Shown: positions 8,817 through 18,502, counted from the first letter of the stretch. The stretch is 64,000 nucleotides of DNA from Marinobacter sp. LV10R510-11A (GCF_900215155.1 NZ_LT907980.1:310001-374000), one strand, 5' to 3'. Notes: generated by a model from the sequence alone, not told the origin. Numbers and translations are program-made.

Positions 8817-9891
8817 TCAGAATCCTTTGGGGGTCTGAAATCCAGCCAAATTAGCCTCTTCAAGCAATCGAGCAAACCCGATTGTGGTGAGATCCGTTCC
8901 TGGTGCCCCAATAACCTGCACGTTAAACGGCAGCCCTTCCTTTGTGCGCCCGATAGGCACAGAGGTGGCCGGTAAGCCGAGCAATGTCGCGAAGGCGATC
9001 CAACAGAACTGATCCATGTAGGCGCGGGGTTGCCCAGCTACCGTGATGCGGCGTTTGAAAACAGGCTGTGAATGGTCGTGCCGGATAGCCGCTGTGGGTG
9101 TTATCGGCGTTGGGCAGGCTTGAGGGAGGTGCTTAGCAGGCTGCCCAGCAGATTGAAGTAGGCGGGCAATATGTGCTCCAGGCTTAACAGGGGATGGTTG
9201 GCCTCGGATACGAGAGCGCCTTGATCCGCAAGTTTAGTGCCCAGTGCGCGGTAGCCATCGGTCAGTTCTTTTTCAACCGGGCACAGAGGATCTTCAAGCC
9301 ATAGACCGACCCGCGCTTGCTTCAAGGTTTCGAGCCTTGAGGGGGCCATTTCCAGTTGCCAGCATCGGGTATCAACTGGTTTTGGCCCGGCGATTACCTT
9401 TAATAGCAGCTCAAGGTCTCGGGTATTACGGGCAAGAGGCCCGCCTTCCGCAAGATCTGGTTGCGACTGGGTGCCAAGAGGCCCCGGAATGTGCCCGCGA
9501 AAGGACACCAGTGTTCGCGACGGTTTATGCCCAAAATAATGGCCCCGGCATCTTCAAGGCGCTGCACAACATCGGCATGGTGTTCGGGCTTGTGGTCGCG
9601 CAGCGCGCGGGCACCGGCGGTGCAGGTCATTCCCGCCACTTCCCAAGTGTCCTTTACAGTCAGAGGTAGGCCGTGCAAGGGGCCGGTTGTTGCACCGGCA
9701 GCACGCTTCTGGTCGGACTCTCGTGCCTGCTCAAGTGCGCCAGCTTCGTCGAGCGTAACAATGGCGTTTACCGCTGGGTTGTGTTCGCGGATTCTTGCGA
9801 GCAGGGCGGTCACCAGCTTTTCGCTGCTTAGTGTGCCGGCTTCAAGTCGTGTCAGCAGCTCATGGGCTGGCTGGTAATGCAGTGCATCCAT
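8817..9891 (-). pseudogene. Amidase-signature family gene broken by two internal deletions
   Basis: Three consecutive pieces of one amidase lie in three different frames. Piece 1 (from 9891) holds the family N-terminus and the catalytic-lysine region LTVKDTWEVAGM, and runs to AIILG. It then joins at about 9530 to HKPSRTLVSFRGHIPGP in the next frame (piece 2, to about 9101), skipping roughly 60-70 residues that contain the Gly/Ser-rich motif with the nucleophilic and cis serines. Piece 2 ends SLKPAQRR; piece 3, in a third frame from about 9080 to 8817, begins HDHSQPVFKRR and carries GLPATSVPIG to the end, with some 60-70 residues missing. A full enzyme is about 480-500 residues. It cannot be catalytic as read. 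Confidence 0.85.
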
Positions 9892-9909
9892 GTTACATCT
9901 CTTTGGTGT

Positions 9910-10917
9910 CTAGGGAAGCTGTTCACGCCAGCGCTTGACCTTTACCTGGCCTTTAATCGCGTCAATAATTTCGATGATCAGCGCGATCAATGCTTCGTTT
10001 CTTTCTTCGTTGTTACCTGGTTCGCCAGGCTCGCGAATAAAAGCATTTACAATGTCTTCAATAAAACCGTGGTTTGAGGCGGAAGCCAAATCTTCCAGAA
10101 TCTGCTGGATAACGTTGGCAACAATATCGCCCACAGCATCTTCAAGAGTATCTTTAATAGTCGACCCCACCACCGGCAGGTATTTCAGCCGCGAAAGTTC
10201 GGAATTCTGCTCAAGCGCATGATCGACCCTGGCTTCAAGGTAACTTCTCAAGGCGCCGCGGTTGGGGATGTAACCTTCCTGTGCTGCCTCTGCCACCCGG
10301 AGCGAAATCCACCCAGAAAGCATCTCACGCCGTGGGTACAGGATGTCATTCTGGATTTTTTCGAACAACGGAGAGCCGAGTGTTAGCTCTTGTTGAACAC
10401 CGCTCAATACTTTGGCCACGATGCGATCAGAAAGCTCTTCCATGAAGGCTTCGTAGTAGAAGTTTACGAAACGGTAAATGCCAGTACCGGTAACATCGAT
10501 TACCTTGTACTGGTGCAGGCGGTACACAATGGAAATAACCCGCAGAATCCTCAAGAATCGTAGGCTTCCTACCGGTATGCAGCCCACCACATCATACCAG
10601 TGGATAAAGGGATAGAAGTACCAGCGGTCGTACACTTTGGCCCTGATTGCATAGCCCCAACGCACAAAAAACTCTGACAGGAAAACCGCAACGAACATTG
10701 CGTCGTACAGGATGAAGTTTTCATGTATTGGGTGGTAGATAGCCTTAAGTGCCGGAAGATACTCTTTCAACACGTTCTGGATAGCGACGAAGTTATAGAC
10801 AGAGTCCCAGATAATAAACGCGAGGTTGATTATAAGCAGGCCCAGCATCAGGAAGTCGATAATAAACCAGGTAAGCTGATGGCTGGACTTCAGGTTCTCG
10901 CGGTTAATTTTCAGCAT
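9910..10917 (-). CDS. Membrane protein with an ion-channel voltage-sensor-like domain
   Basis: 335 residues. About four membrane segments lie in the first 160 residues, with acidic and basic residues placed as in voltage-sensor domains: an FLSEFFVRW segment and then a charged helix SLRFLRILRVISIVYRLHQY with Arg every third or fourth position, like an S4 helix. No pore loop or selectivity filter follows. The C-terminal half (about residues 170-335) is soluble, helical and acidic, with regularly placed hydrophobics (VGDIVANVIQQILEDLA). It resembles conserved hypothetical 'ion transporter' proteins; transport activity is not demonstrated. Single gene, just upstream of the amidase remnant and divergent from tamA. 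Confidence 0.6.
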   Translation of the reverse strand: MLKINRENLKSSHQLTWFIIDFLMLGLLIINLAFIIWDSVYNFVAIQNVLKEYLPALKAIYHPIHENFILYDAMFVAVFLSEFFVRWGYAIRAKVYDRWYFYPFIHWYDVVGCIPVGSLRFLRILRVISIVYRLHQYKVIDVTGTGIYRFVNFYYEAFMEELSDRIVAKVLSGVQQELTLGSPLFEKIQNDILYPRREMLSGWISLRVAEAAQEGYIPNRGALRSYLEARVDHALEQNSELSRLKYLPVVGSTIKDTLEDAVGDIVANVIQQILEDLASASNHGFIEDIVNAFIREPGEPGNNEERNEALIALIIEIIDAIKGQVKVKRWREQLP

Positions 10918-11108
10918 TCGCGGGTATCCGTCTTCGATGGTGTAATGGCGGCCGTAGATTTTGTTACAGGTTAGCGTATTTGAACCCGGCCGACGACTTG
11001 TCTGGGCGCGGATTAACTTGACCAGCTAGCATTAAACTCTCACGCTTGAGCGATAATTGCTTTCATCCATACCACCAATCCCATCACGACCAACACTGAA
11101 ACAGCCGG

Positions 11109-12863
11109 ATGCTATCACTTGATCACATTTTTAAATCGGGCCGAATCCGGCTTCTGGGCCTGTTGCTTTTCCTGTGGTCTTCCCCGAGCTTTGCCGAACA
11201 AGTTGAGGTTCGTGTAAAGGGTGACTATCCCGGGCTTCAGGAAAACGCTAACGCATTCGTTGGCGAGGTGGAGGGCCGAAACGCCGGTAACCTTCGTCGT
11301 TATGCGTCAACGGCGGTCAGCCAAGCTAGCAAAGCGCTGCGTGCACTGGGTTATTACAGCCCGGTTGTGGACTGGGAGGTAGAAGACGGTGATGCAGAAA
11401 ACACGGCCCGGCTGATTTTAACTATTACGCCGGGTGACCCGGTGCGAATCAAATCCCGGACGGTTGATATCCGGGGCGCCGCCGCATCGGACTCGCGCTT
11501 CACAGATAACCTGCCTGTTCACCCCGCCGAGGGCGATGTCCTGAATCATGGCGACTACACCAATCTTCGGGACACCTTGCAAACCCGGGCCCGGCGCAGG
11601 GGCTACTTTGATGGCCGCCTTGTTACCCGCGCGCTCGAGGTTGATCCAGAAGCCCTGGCAGCAAACATTACTCTGGTTTTTGAAAGCGGTGACCGGTATC
11701 AGCTTGGAGTGGTAACGTTCGAAGACGGGCACTGGTTTGAACGCAGTCTTCTTCAAGATTTTGTGACCTTTGAGCCGGGCATTCCCTATCACGCGGATGA
11801 AATCGCAAAACTTAACAGCGATCTCCTTGGTAGTGGCTATTTCTCGGGTGTCGACATAGATGCGGTTCCGGGGAACGCTAAAGATGGGGTGATTCCCGTG
11901 CGCATCGGTGTGACTCGTAGAGATCGCCACTCCATTGCTACCGGCCTCGGTTTTTCTACGGATGTCGGGCCGCGCTTCCGGGGCACCTGGCGGGAACACT
12001 GGGTCAACCAGATGGGGCACAAACGCGGGGCTGAAACGGAGCTTTCAGCGCCCAGGCAAAACCTGAGTACCTGGTATGAACTGCCTCTGGACCCACCTAT
12101 GACAGACTTGATCCGGTTTACGGCAGGTTATCAACGCGAAGATATTGAGAACGTTGAGTCCGAGCTGCTAACGTTTGGGCAGCAGTGGCAGCACCAGTTG
12201 GATGATGGCTGGCTGCAAGTGTTGTCAATACGCTGGGAAGGCGAGCAATTCAATATTGGCGATGATGAAAAGGGCACCAGTACTCTGCTGCTCCCGGGTG
12301 TGGCATATTCCAAACTGCACGCCGACTCATCGTTGGATCCGTCCCGGGGCTACCGTTTGCAGATAAATGTGAGCGGTTCTCACAGGGCGGCTCTATCCAG
12401 TGTGGATATCCTACATGTGAACGCTGTTGCTAAGGGCCTGTTTACACTTGCCGGAAAGCACCGATTTTTGTCTCGCGTTCAGCTCGGAGGCGTGGGGACT
12501 AACCGGTTTGCAGACGTGCCACCGTCTTTGCGTTTCTTCGCCGGTGGCGACCAGAGTGTGCGCGGTTACGGGTACCAGACGTTATCACCCGAGAACGATA
12601 ACGGCGTTCCGGTTGGCGGCCGTTACACGGTGGTGGGCAGTGTCGAATACCAGTACCAATTTGCGGCCAATTGGCGTGCGGCTTTGTTTTTTGACCATGG
12701 CAACGCCATTAACGATCTGTTTGACCCCCTGGTCTCCGGGGCAGGTGTCGGCATTCGGTGGATCAGCCCGCTGGGGCCTTTGCGTTTGGATCTTGCTAAG
12801 GGCCTGAACCCTGAATTTGGTGGCGAGTGGCGGATTCACTTCTCGATGGGGCCGGAGTTATGA
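11109..12863 (+). CDS. tamA: TamA, outer-membrane BamA-family protein of the TAM complex
   Basis: 584 residues with an N-terminal signal peptide ending near SPSFAEQ. Three POTRA-like repeats occupy about residues 25-265 (segments such as ALGYYSPVVDWEVEDG and GSGYFSGVDID), followed by a 16-strand beta-barrel of the Omp85 family with the conserved FFAGGDQSVRGYGYQ segment and a strand ending in an aromatic-rich C-terminus. TamA and TamB bridge the envelope and take part in outer-membrane protein assembly and lipid transport. The stop overlaps the tamB start (ATGA). Confidence 0.92.
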   Translation: MLSLDHIFKSGRIRLLGLLLFLWSSPSFAEQVEVRVKGDYPGLQENANAFVGEVEGRNAGNLRRYASTAVSQASKALRALGYYSPVVDWEVEDGDAENTARLILTITPGDPVRIKSRTVDIRGAAASDSRFTDNLPVHPAEGDVLNHGDYTNLRDTLQTRARRRGYFDGRLVTRALEVDPEALAANITLVFESGDRYQLGVVTFEDGHWFERSLLQDFVTFEPGIPYHADEIAKLNSDLLGSGYFSGVDIDAVPGNAKDGVIPVRIGVTRRDRHSIATGLGFSTDVGPRFRGTWREHWVNQMGHKRGAETELSAPRQNLSTWYELPLDPPMTDLIRFTAGYQREDIENVESELLTFGQQWQHQLDDGWLQVLSIRWEGEQFNIGDDEKGTSTLLLPGVAYSKLHADSSLDPSRGYRLQINVSGSHRAALSSVDILHVNAVAKGLFTLAGKHRFLSRVQLGGVGTNRFADVPPSLRFFAGGDQSVRGYGYQTLSPENDNGVPVGGRYTVVGSVEYQYQFAANWRAALFFDHGNAINDLFDPLVSGAGVGIRWISPLGPLRLDLAKGLNPEFGGEWRIHFSMGPEL

Positions 12864-15800
12864 CGAAAACACACCGCCTTCGGTTCTGGGTGCTTCTGCT
12901 TCTTGGGCTGCTAGTGTTACTGCCGGTGGTTTTGGTTTCGGCGATCCTGCTGGCGCTGCGCTCTGAGACCGGTACGGCATGGGTGATCGACCAGATACCC
13001 GGGCTTGAAGCGGTTAACGATCATGGCTCGTTGTTTGGAACCTGGCAGGCCGACCGCCTTGAATGGCGCGGTTACGGGGTTGATGTGGCGGTTGAATCCC
13101 CGCTTGTGGATTGGTCTCCCTCCTGTCTTTTTGATCTGCAACTCTGCCTTGAAACCCTACACGTGAAGCAGCTCGACGTTAACGTTCAGCCCTCTAAAGA
13201 AGAACAGGATTCGTCTGGGGATATCAGCCTGCCCGGGCTTGAGTTACCGCTGGGGTTGAGAGTTAGCGATGTAAGGCTCGGTACGTTTACCTTCAATGGC
13301 AGCAAAGTATGGGACAAACTTGAGCTTGATGCCGGCGGCTCTGGGGCCGACTGGAAACTGGAGCGGGTTTACTACCAGCTTGATGAATATACCGTGGTGG
13401 CCTCAGGCCGTGTGGAAACGCGGCGGGATTGGCCGGTCAATCTCGAGGTAAACGCGACTCTGCCGCCGCCTTATGGCGATACTTGGACAATCGACTTAGC
13501 GCTTTCGGGCAGTGTGCGAGATCTTGCTCTTTCAGGACAGAGTCGCGGTTATCTTGACGCTGCGCTGGAGGGCAAAGTGGAACCGTTGGCATCGAGCCTG
13601 CCTGCGCGCTTAAGGGTTACCTCAGAAACCTTCCAGGCCATCGAAGCCTTGCCGGAAACGCTGGTGCTGAAAAACTGGTTTGTTGAGGCCGCAGGTAGCC
13701 TGAAGAACGGATTCAAAACAAAAGGGCAGGCCACGCTGCCAGGCACCGAAGGGCCGGTTGATCTGGCACTTTCTGGCCTAGTTACAACGGCTGAAGCCAG
13801 AGATATCCGGCTGGAGCTTTCTGCGTTGAATAACGCGGAAACGAGTAAGGCGGGTGAGTCGCCCCAAACCTTGGTGGTCACTGGTAATACCCAATGGCAG
13901 GGCGGCCTCAGTGCGGATGCGGATATAAAACTACGGCAGTTCCCTTGGTATTCACTGATTCCCGGTTTGGATGAGCTGCCAGTTGCGCTTCGCAAACTGG
14001 ATGGTGAAGCCTCGTGGCGTGAGGGTCGTTATCAGGCCAACCTGACCGCTGAAGTGGACGGGCCCCAGGGCAGTGCAGAGCTGGCTGCGGCAATTGACGG
14101 TGATACCAGCCAAGCACGGGTAACGGAACTTTCGGCGATGACCGGTGCCGGCTCCCTCTCGGGGGATGGCTCCGTGAGTTTCTCCGGGCCTCTGAGTTGG
14201 CAAGCGGCTCTGGAACTTGAGGATTTTAACCCCGGATACTGGGTTCCGTTTCTGGAAGCCAGCCTTAGCGGCCAGGTCACCACAGAAGGGCAGCTCACCG
14301 ATGGACCGGTTCCTGCTATGGAAGCCAGCTGGGATTTGGAGGGCCAGTGGCGCGCCAGCCCTACGGTTGCCGCAGGGCGGCTTGATACTTCAAGTGGTGA
14401 CTGGGTTGTGCCGGAGCTGAAGCTGGTTATTGGTGATAATCGCCTAGAAGGCAGCGGCCAGTGGGGCGAAGAATTGCAGGCCAGCTTGAACCTCAAGCTG
14501 CCAAACCCAGAAAAGATTTTACCGGGTTTGGCCGGGCGGGCGGATCTTCAGCTCACTCTCGCTGGCACCCCCGACGATCCTCGTGGAGAGCTGGCAGCGA
14601 GTGCTACCGAACTGCGCTGGAAGGATTTGTTGGTTGTTGAAACCTTCAGCCTGGATGCACAGCTAGAATCTGGTTTTCGCTTTAATAGTGAATGGGCGAG
14701 TAAAGGCATTACTGTCGCCGGACAAGAGGTTGAATCGCTTGTCGTTAAGGCCCAGGGCACGCAAGGTGACCATAAGGTCGCAATCGATGCGCAGCACAAA
14801 GACGCGCGGCTGCAGCTGGATTTCCAGGGGGCAGCGGGCGAGGCTTGGGCAAGCTGGCAAGGTAAGCTTACCCGGGGCGTTATTGATGTACCCGGGCAGG
14901 AGCAGAGCTGGGCGCTGGAGTCCCCCGCCGGGCTCGCTTATGGAAAAAACGGCGAACTCAGTTTTGCGGCCCATTGCTGGCGCTGGCAGCAAAGCTCAGT
15001 TTGCGCAGACGACCAGGCCCTGCTGCCAGTGCCCAGCCTTGCCTACCGTATTGGCAGCTTTCCCGCCGCAGCCCTGGCACCGCTTTTGCCTGAGACGTTG
15101 CGCTGGCATTCCAACATTAATGGCGAAATTAGTTTTACCTCCACCAGTAAGGGCTCTGATGGACGGATTGCGCTCGATGCAGGCGAAGGCCGTTTCGAAT
15201 TGCTGCTGGATGGCGAATGGGAAACCCTGAGTTACGACACCCTTACGACGGAGTTGGACCTTAAGCCTGAAGAAGCCGATCTCGCTTTGCGGCTGTCTGG
15301 CCCTGAACTTGGTAAGCTCTCAGTGGATATGAAGCTGGATCCGATGGCTGAAGGCCGGCCGGTTGAAGGCCAGTTTAAACTGGAAGGCTTGGATATCGCC
15401 CTAGCCGGTCTGTTTACTGGGCTTGAAGAAGTAGCCGGTGAGGTCAATGGTGAAGGCACTATTTCTGGGCCGCTGATGAACCCGGCAGTGAAGGGCGAAA
15501 TAGCGTTGATTAACGGTCGCGTGGTGGACCCCCGCTTACCGCTCCCCATGGAGGAAGTGGTTATCAGTGTCGAGCTTGACGGCTATTCCGCAGATATTCG
15601 CGGCCGGATAAGCAGCAATGCCCGCGGCGAGGCAATTATTCAAGGCGAGGTCGACTGGAAAGATGCTCCTGGTGGAGAGGTTCGTATTACCGGTGAAAGA
15701 TTACCCTTCAGCATAGAGCCCTACGCCCATCTGGAGGTGGCGCCGGATTTGACCATCGCCTTCCGCGAAGGCGCCTTGAGTGTGGAAGGCCGGATTGAAG

Positions 15801-16591
15801 TGCCACGGGGCGATATAACAATAGAGGGGTTGCCCGACCAGGCTGTGTCGGTATCCGAAGATGAAGTGATTGTAGGCGTTGAGCAGGAAGAGCCGCTTAT
15901 ACGATCCCTGGATATGGACGTTACCGTTGTTGTAGGCGAAGACCGGGTTAGCTTTGTTGCGTTCGGCGTAACGGGCAACCTAGAGGGCACCCTGCGTATC
16001 GGTAACGACATGGACACCCGGGGCAACCTGCAGCTGGTTGATGGTCAATACGAAGCGTATGGCCAAGAGCTGGTGCTGCGGCGCGCACGGCTGCTTTTTG
16101 TTGGCAACTTGGTTCAGCCGTATCTCGATATTGAAGCGGTTAGGCAGGTAGACACGGTTGTGGCGGGGATTCGCCTGAGTGGGCCGGTTCAGTCGCCCAC
16201 TACCGAAGTATTCTCCAGCCCGGATATGCCGCAAGCCGATGCTTTGTCTTACGTGATTCTTGGTCGGGCCCCTAGGGGCCAGAGTGATGACGGGCAAATG
16301 AGCCGTGCCGCCATCTCATTGGGGTTGACCCAGGTAAACAAGATAACTGGGCAAATTGGAGAAGGTTTTGGTATACGCGAATTAACGCTGGAAGCCGAGG
16401 GCAGCGGAGACCAGGCGTCGGTTGTGGCCAGCGGTTACCTGAGCGACGATCTCAGTGTCCGTTACGGGGTCGGAATCTTTGAGCCTATCAGCACCGTGGC
16501 CTTGCGCTACGATTTGGGCAGGTACTTTTATCTTGAAGCTGCCAGCGGGCTGGCAGCTTCTCTGGATATCTTTTATACCCGGGATTTCTGA
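12860..16591 (+). CDS. tamB: TamB, AsmA-like inner-membrane-anchored TAM subunit
   Basis: 1243 residues from the ATG at 12860, which overlaps the tamA stop; an in-frame upstream ATG (12827) lies inside tamA and is disfavoured. One N-terminal membrane anchor (WVLLLLGLLVLLPVVLV) is followed by a very long beta-rich region of repeating amphipathic strands and then the conserved TamB C-terminal (DUF490) domain, ending FYTRDF with a terminal aromatic. Length and order fit TamB. It spans the periplasm and forms a hydrophobic groove thought to move lipid. A perfect 11-base inverted repeat (16535-16560) lies within the last codons. Confidence 0.92.
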   Translation: MTKTHRLRFWVLLLLGLLVLLPVVLVSAILLALRSETGTAWVIDQIPGLEAVNDHGSLFGTWQADRLEWRGYGVDVAVESPLVDWSPSCLFDLQLCLETLHVKQLDVNVQPSKEEQDSSGDISLPGLELPLGLRVSDVRLGTFTFNGSKVWDKLELDAGGSGADWKLERVYYQLDEYTVVASGRVETRRDWPVNLEVNATLPPPYGDTWTIDLALSGSVRDLALSGQSRGYLDAALEGKVEPLASSLPARLRVTSETFQAIEALPETLVLKNWFVEAAGSLKNGFKTKGQATLPGTEGPVDLALSGLVTTAEARDIRLELSALNNAETSKAGESPQTLVVTGNTQWQGGLSADADIKLRQFPWYSLIPGLDELPVALRKLDGEASWREGRYQANLTAEVDGPQGSAELAAAIDGDTSQARVTELSAMTGAGSLSGDGSVSFSGPLSWQAALELEDFNPGYWVPFLEASLSGQVTTEGQLTDGPVPAMEASWDLEGQWRASPTVAAGRLDTSSGDWVVPELKLVIGDNRLEGSGQWGEELQASLNLKLPNPEKILPGLAGRADLQLTLAGTPDDPRGELAASATELRWKDLLVVETFSLDAQLESGFRFNSEWASKGITVAGQEVESLVVKAQGTQGDHKVAIDAQHKDARLQLDFQGAAGEAWASWQGKLTRGVIDVPGQEQSWALESPAGLAYGKNGELSFAAHCWRWQQSSVCADDQALLPVPSLAYRIGSFPAAALAPLLPETLRWHSNINGEISFTSTSKGSDGRIALDAGEGRFELLLDGEWETLSYDTLTTELDLKPEEADLALRLSGPELGKLSVDMKLDPMAEGRPVEGQFKLEGLDIALAGLFTGLEEVAGEVNGEGTISGPLMNPAVKGEIALINGRVVDPRLPLPMEEVVISVELDGYSADIRGRISSNARGEAIIQGEVDWKDAPGGEVRITGERLPFSIEPYAHLEVAPDLTIAFREGALSVEGRIEVPRGDITIEGLPDQAVSVSEDEVIVGVEQEEPLIRSLDMDVTVVVGEDRVSFVAFGVTGNLEGTLRIGNDMDTRGNLQLVDGQYEAYGQELVLRRARLLFVGNLVQPYLDIEAVRQVDTVVAGIRLSGPVQSPTTEVFSSPDMPQADALSYVILGRAPRGQSDDGQMSRAAISLGLTQVNKITGQIGEGFGIRELTLEAEGSGDQASVVASGYLSDDLSVRYGVGIFEPISTVALRYDLGRYFYLEAASGLAASLDIFYTRDF

Positions 16592-16593
16592 GT

Positions 16594-17349
16594 TCAGTCC
16601 AGATCGAATGTTGCGTTCACCGACGCACTGGCTTCAGGTTCCAGTCGGGCCAGTTTGAACGAGAGGGCCGCTTGTAGAAACTGGCCAAAGATACGTCGGT
16701 GCCCACCAAGGTATAGCAGGTATTCGGGGTGCCACTGAAGCCCCATCAGCCATTGACCGCGGGTGCTTTCGATGGCTTGAACAAACAGGTCGTTGTCCAC
16801 CGCCACTACCTTCAGGTTTTTGCCCAGGCGCTTGATTGCCTGGCTGTGAATCCGATTGGTACCGATTACCGACGCCCCCATAAGCTGGCCCAGCCGGCTT
16901 GTGGCTACAAGGCGAACGGTTTGCATGGGAAACAACAGAGGGCGGTGCTTGGTATTCACCCTTAACGGCGTTACGTTCTGGCACAGAGAGCCGCCGTGGA
17001 ATATGTTGATGAATTGCGCGCCCCGGCAAATGCCCAACACCGGAATCCCAATAGCCTCTGCTTGTTCCAGCAGCAGCTGATCGGTGGTATCCCGCGCCCG
17101 GTCATACTGGGCGCTGACCTGAGGTTCCTGGCCATACCTCTCGGGATGCACATGGGTACCTCCGGAAAGCACCAGCCCATCCAGTAGTGATACATCCACC
17201 CGGGCGCCTGGGCGGATATAATACGTGTGCGCGCCTTTCAGCCGAAGCCCCAAGCCGATCAGGCGTTGAGCCATACGCTTTCTCGTAGGGCCGCTGATGC
17301 CGATCGTTAGGCCCGGCGGGCTGTCTTCCGGGTAGTTTTGTTCAGACAT
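16594..17349 (-). CDS. Class-I glutamine-amidotransferase-like hydrolase (peptidase C26 type)
   Basis: 251 residues. Resembles gamma-glutamyl-GABA hydrolase PuuD-type proteins: LVLSGGTHVHPERYG near residues 58-72, the nucleophile motif GICRGAQFIN with the catalytic Cys, and the His-Glu pair in GLQWHPEYLL. Hydrolysis of a gamma-glutamyl or isopeptide bond is the likely activity. The first eight bases overlap the end of the upstream amidoligase gene, so the two are co-translated. The pairing suggests that one enzyme makes and the other breaks or edits an amide or peptide bond on a shared substrate, rather than putrescine breakdown (no other puu genes are nearby). Confidence 0.8.
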   Translation of the reverse strand: MSEQNYPEDSPPGLTIGISGPTRKRMAQRLIGLGLRLKGAHTYYIRPGARVDVSLLDGLVLSGGTHVHPERYGQEPQVSAQYDRARDTTDQLLLEQAEAIGIPVLGICRGAQFINIFHGGSLCQNVTPLRVNTKHRPLLFPMQTVRLVATSRLGQLMGASVIGTNRIHSQAIKRLGKNLKVVAVDNDLFVQAIESTRGQWLMGLQWHPEYLLYLGGHRRIFGQFLQAALSFKLARLEPEASASVNATFDLD

Positions 17350-18343
17350 AGCCTTTACTTTTTAGCCAGTTCGCTGAGGTTTCCTGCCAGCTTCGGGTTA
17401 GATTGCGCAAGTTGATCTTTCGGCTGTCCCGAAATAGCGCGCGCAGTTCCGCCAAATCCTCAGCATGGTTAGCGAGCTGCTCTACCACTACCCAGTCATT
17501 CCAAACATTAGAAAAGTGCCATTCGGGGTTATCGATGTCACAGTCCGGAAGCCGGTAATGCAACGTTGGCCGGCTTTTGATGCGAGGATCTTCCACGTAC
17601 TGATCCAGAAGCGGTTTGTCCAAGTGGGCAAACAGCGGCAACAGATCCAGAGCGCGGTTGCGGGTGGGATTGGATTCCAGATAATCCACCATCATCTGCT
17701 GTTGGTCTGGCGCGTAGTCGTCAGCGATCAACAAATCAGTGTAACGGCTGCTCCAAGGTTCAATGTAGGTGGTGAACTTTCTGCTGATATCCAGTTGATG
17801 ACGTGCCTTTAGCCACTCGTAAAGTATCGCAAACGCTTGGTAGTAGCGGACCAACGTTGCTGGCTTGAGATCGGGCAACTCAGGGTTCAGCTGTAGGCCG
17901 AATGCGAAATAGATTGCCTCTCTGCTGCCCAGGGCCCCGGCTTCTCGAAGCTTGTCGACCAGAGTTTCAATCTGGTTCAGCCCAGAAAACGGCATGGGTG
18001 GGCTGACAATTTCCAGTGGCACAATCCGCTCAGCCGCCGCATCGATAACCTCCATAGCCTGCCCACCAAATTCACGGATGGACAGGGGCAAGCGCTCGTC
18101 TGCCAGATCCAAGTCTTTGATTGGATCTGAATCCAGCTCGATAACAAAGCACCCTAGGGGCGTTTCAAGCTTGCTCACATAGCGGGATTCTAATGCTGCT
18201 TCACCTTCGAGCAGCTCCGCAACCAAGTTTACAAGCTGTTCGTAGCCAAGCCCGGATAGTTCAATTTCCACGCCCACTCGGCGCTCTTTTCCGTCAGCGG
18301 TGTTTAGTATGTCTGGCAGTTTACAGGGGGTAGCTTGTCGCAT
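17342..18343 (-). CDS. Putative amidoligase (COOH-NH2 ligase superfamily)
   Basis: 333 residues from the ATG at 18343; a GTG at 18352 would add three. Resembles the Amidoligase_2 family, relatives of glutamate-cysteine ligase and glutamine synthetase: an early metal/ATP-binding strand [12 protein letters not shown] (about residues 22-33), a second acidic strand [12 protein letters not shown], and the central FALGLQLNP-type strand (here [12 protein letters not shown]). These enzymes join a carboxylate to an amine with ATP. The substrate is unknown. It overlaps the amidotransferase-like gene downstream. The divergent promoter region is shared with lexA, so SOS control is possible but unproven. 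Confidence 0.75.
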   Translation of the reverse strand: MRQATPCKLPDILNTADGKERRVGVEIELSGLGYEQLVNLVAELLEGEAALESRYVSKLETPLGCFVIELDSDPIKDLDLADERLPLSIREFGGQAMEVIDAAAERIVPLEIVSPPMPFSGLNQIETLVDKLREAGALGSREAIYFAFGLQLNPELPDLKPATLVRYYQAFAILYEWLKARHQLDISRKFTTYIEPWSSRYTDLLIADDYAPDQQQMMVDYLESNPTRNRALDLLPLFAHLDKPLLDQYVEDPRIKSRPTLHYRLPDCDIDNPEWHFSNVWNDWVVVEQLANHAEDLAELRALFRDSRKINLRNLTRSWQETSANWLKSKGYV

Positions 18344-18437
18344 AAGGCTCACTGGTGATGAATGTAAGGTCTTTTCACCATATCACACTACCGAACGGCC
18401 AATTATTAAGGGCTTGCAAGAAAATTGGCCGCTCGGC

Positions 18438-18466
18438 TTTACACTGGATAAAGCACTGTATATAGT
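18438..18466 (+). promoter_or_regulatory. Probable sigma70 promoter of lexA
   Basis: TTTACA (18438-18443), a 17-base spacer and TATAGT (18461-18466). Predicted start near 18473, immediately before the first SOS box, so LexA bound there would block initiation. Confidence 0.6.
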
Positions 18467-18473
18467 CAAAACA

Positions 18474-18489
18474 CTGTATAAACAAACAG
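18474..18489 (+). promoter_or_regulatory. SOS box 1 (LexA operator)
   Basis: CTG-TATAAACAAA-CAG, an exact CTG-N10-CAG with the AT-rich core of gammaproteobacterial LexA sites. It lies at the predicted lexA transcription start and 131 bases from the divergent amidoligase start. Confidence 0.88.
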
Positions 18490-18502
18490 GATGGTCGGTT
18501 CA

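Noticed and set aside
9461..9877. A 138-codon plus-strand frame across the amidase remnant
   Set aside because: Antisense to amidase piece 1, with Ser/Arg-rich shadow composition.
11418..12020. A 200-codon reverse-strand frame
   Set aside because: Antisense to the POTRA/barrel region of tamA; no family resemblance.
18456..18471. A third SOS box upstream of lexA
   Set aside because: The left half CTGTATATAG fits, but the right half is AAA rather than CAG.
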